A stretch of 6,480 nucleotides of DNA from Clostridiales bacterium UBA3680 (GTDB lineage: Bacteria; Bacillota; Clostridia; Lachnospirales; CAG-274). The notes under the pieces are model-generated. The model ran no database searches. It was given only the letters and a program-made list of their open reading frames with translations, and was not told the origin of the DNA. Location: positions 1 through 6,480 of the forward strand of contig DFJD01000077.1 in the NCBI GenBank assembly GCA_002372875.1, in the 5' to 3' direction. Position numbers and translations under genes: made by a program. This document shows positions 4,639-6,480 of the stretch, one piece after another; the first letter of the stretch is position 1; each line of letters starts with the position of its first letter.

Positions 4639-6480
4639 ATGTTTAAATCAAAAAATATCAAAACAATAATTATCCCCGCAATACTTTCAAGCTGTGCTTT
4701 CGGCTACATTTCGGAGATATACGACAAAAAAACGAACGGCGATCTTACTAATTTGTTCCTTACGGTGGGCTTTTTTCTCCTTTTCGCCTTCAAAACAAAG
4801 GAAAAAGATAAACTCACAAAAATATGCATTTGCGTGCCCTCTGCACTTTTTGCCTTGTTTACGGGACTTTTCTTCTTCTACAAGGTAGAGGCTTTGGGGC
4901 ATATACACACATATTGGTACAACGCCTTTGCCCTTTTTTGTGTGCTTTTTGGCTCCTTTCTTGCCTTTTGCAAGCTTATAGGCATCATTTACGACAAAAC
5001 GGAAATTCTCACCTGCGGCAGCACAGAAAATGCCGTAACCGATAAAAAGGTGTTAAAAAAGCTTTTTTGCAAATACTTTTTGATCATCTTCCTTTGCCAT
5101 CTGTTTTATTTTCTGCTTTCGCTGCCGGGCAACCTTATGCATGACAACGAATATCAGATGTTTGTTGAAATAGGCATGGCAAAGCTTACAACCCATCACC
5201 CCATTATACACACTCTTATTTTCGGAAAACTCTACATTCTCGGAATAATGCTTTTCGGAGACGAAAGAGGCGGAGTTGCCCTTTACACCTTTGTGCAGAT
5301 GCTTTTCTACTCTTTTAGCTGTGCATACATGGTAAAAACGATGGTGAAAACGGGCTTTGACAAAAAGGCTGTAAGGCTCGTTTTGCTCTTTAACGCCCTT
5401 TATCCTCCCATAGGTTATTTTTCCGTGACCGATACAAAAGATGTGTGGGAGAGCGGCTGTATAATAATACTTATGAGCCTGATTTGGCAAATAATACACA
5501 AACCCCTTCTTCCGAAAGAGGAGGACACTGAAAAAAAGCTTCCCTTCTACAAAAGACAGCTCACACTGCCTTCGTGGACAATATACTTTTTTGTTTTCCT
5601 TTTCACCCTTTTGACCGCCCTTTTCCGTTCTGGCGGAATTTATTGCTGTGCGGCTATGTTCCTTTTTGCTCTTATTTTCAATTTCAAAGGCAACAAACGA
5701 ACCGTAGCCTTGATATTTGCGGCAATAATATCGGCGCTTATTATAAGAGGTCCCGTATATATGAATCTACTCGGTGCCACCACGGAAGCACACGGGCAAA
5801 GGGATATATCGGAAATGCTCTCCGTGCCCTACATGCAGATAGCTCGCGCTTTAAATACGGGAGTAAACCTTTCGGAAAGCGAAAAGGCTGAGCTTGATAA
5901 AATATTTGTAAACACCGATAACGTGGCAAAAATATACGGAGAATTTAACGGCGTTTCCGATTATATGAAATCAATAGTCAGACAACCCGACGGGACTCGC
6001 ACAAAATATCTTTTGGAGCATAAAAAAGATTATTTTCTTTTATGGCTTAAATTGGGCTTAAGAAAGCCTTTTGAATATATAAGAGCATACGTACATCTTA
6101 CCTGCGGCTATTGGCTGCCCTCGGTAAGGGAATGTGTATACTTTGACGACGGTTACAAAATGCACTTTATCGACTCTCTTCCCGATTGGACGGTATTCGG
6201 GCAAAAGGGAGAAGCAATAATATTCCGCATTCTGAATTTGTATCAAAAGATACCTGTTCTCGGCCTTCTTTTCAGTATGGCTTTACAGATGTGGATCGTG
6301 GTCGTGGCATTTTTCAAATGTATCGCCGTAAAAAAGACAAGGTATCTGATACTTTTTATCCCCATGCTTGCCACCTGGGGAATACTTCTTGTCGGCGCTC
6401 CGATATGGGACGATATGAGATATATACAGCCTGTATCAAGCGTGTTTATATGGCTTTGTATGATTCCTTTTTTTGGGGGA
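4639..6480 (+). CDS. DUF6020-like polytopic membrane protein, predicted GT-C-type enzyme (3' end missing)
   Basis: The frame stays open from the ATG at 4639 to the window edge (614 residues seen), so the C-terminus is missing. The protein has a dozen or more hydrophobic spans in two blocks: about residues 8-370 and 536 onwards. A largely hydrophilic stretch of about 160 residues lies between them and is probably outside the membrane. Features that recall the DUF6020 family and GT-C glycosyltransferases are LPGNLMHDNEYQ at 162-173 with acidic residues in a loop after a span, TTHHPIIHT at 184-192, SVTDTKDVW at 262-270, FRSGGIY at 329-335, SEMLSVPYMQIAR at 391-403, a YIRAY..LTCGYW segment near 480-492, and DDMRY at 591-595. 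By analogy it would move a sugar or similar group from a lipid carrier to a cell-envelope acceptor, but the reaction is not established for the family. The Shine-Dalgarno sequence is poor (CAGGT close upstream), so the start is likely but not certain. No glycan genes are adjacent in view. Confidence 0.7.
   Translation, partial: MFKSKNIKTIIIPAILSSCAFGYISEIYDKKTNGDLTNLFLTVGFFLLFAFKTKEKDKLTKICICVPSALFALFTGLFFFYKVEALGHIHTYWYNAFALFCVLFGSFLAFCKLIGIIYDKTEILTCGSTENAVTDKKVLKKLFCKYFLIIFLCHLFYFLLSLPGNLMHDNEYQMFVEIGMAKLTTHHPIIHTLIFGKLYILGIMLFGDERGGVALYTFVQMLFYSFSCAYMVKTMVKTGFDKKAVRLVLLFNALYPPIGYFSVTDTKDVWESGCIIILMSLIWQIIHKPLLPKEEDTEKKLPFYKRQLTLPSWTIYFFVFLFTLLTALFRSGGIYCCAAMFLFALIFNFKGNKRTVALIFAAIISALIIRGPVYMNLLGATTEAHGQRDISEMLSVPYMQIARALNTGVNLSESEKAELDKIFVNTDNVAKIYGEFNGVSDYMKSIVRQPDGTRTKYLLEHKKDYFLLWLKLGLRKPFEYIRAYVHLTCGYWLPSVRECVYFDDGYKMHFIDSLPDWTVFGQKGEAIIFRILNLYQKIPVLGLLFSMALQMWIVVVAFFKCIAVKKTRYLILFIPMLATWGILLVGAPIWDDMRYIQPVSSVFIWLCMIPFFGG

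Noticed and set aside
5053..5499. 148-codon minus-strand frame inside the DUF6020-like gene
   Set aside because: It is antisense to a continuous 614-codon frame with clear membrane-protein character, and has no domain or start signals.

Overview
The window looks like chromosomal DNA of an anaerobic, low-to-moderate-GC Gram-positive bacterium, most likely a Clostridia member (Oscillospiraceae/Ruminococcaceae-like). This is inferred from AT-rich wobble codons, GGAGG-type ribosome binding sites, sigma-A-like promoters, and the gene families present: a PH-domain protein beside an ABC-2 type permease, a MATE exporter, and a large DUF6020-like membrane protein. No ribosomal marker is present, so the placement is tentative.

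Bases 1-2787 are read leftwards. A promoter at 2759-2787 precedes a three-gene cluster: a small bacterial PH-domain protein (2346-2717), an ABC-type nucleotide-binding protein whose catalytic motifs are nearly all lost (1611-2330), and a polytopic ABC-2-like permease (803-1618) that overlaps it by 8 bases. After 112 bases comes a KDPG aldolase gene, eda (49-690). It has its own strong extended -10 promoter, a perfect 13-bp tandem repeat at the expected transcription start, a short leader hairpin, and a GC-rich hairpin after its stop codon. No terminator is visible between permease and eda, so read-through is possible.

Bases 2832-6480 are read rightwards. A sigma-A-like promoter (2832-2860) drives a full-length MATE exporter. 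Its start is best placed at 2895, because that promoter lies inside any longer reading frame. A 397-base intergenic stretch (4242-4638) follows. It holds a 172-bp element with 39-bp terminal inverted repeats (4268-4439), then a diverged half copy of the same element (4483-4570). No gene is seen in this stretch. Finally, a large membrane protein gene starts at 4639 and runs off the right edge; it resembles the DUF6020 family of predicted GT-C-like membrane enzymes.

The most unusual item is the ABC cluster. It encodes one permease and one ATPase-like subunit that has lost the Walker A glycines, the LSGGQ signature, the catalytic glutamate and the H-loop histidine, while keeping the Walker A lysine, a Q-loop-like glutamine and the Walker B aspartate. 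Paired with a PH-domain protein, it may be a non-transporting or regulatory membrane complex. The second item to check is the tandem repeat at the eda start site, which looks like an operator.
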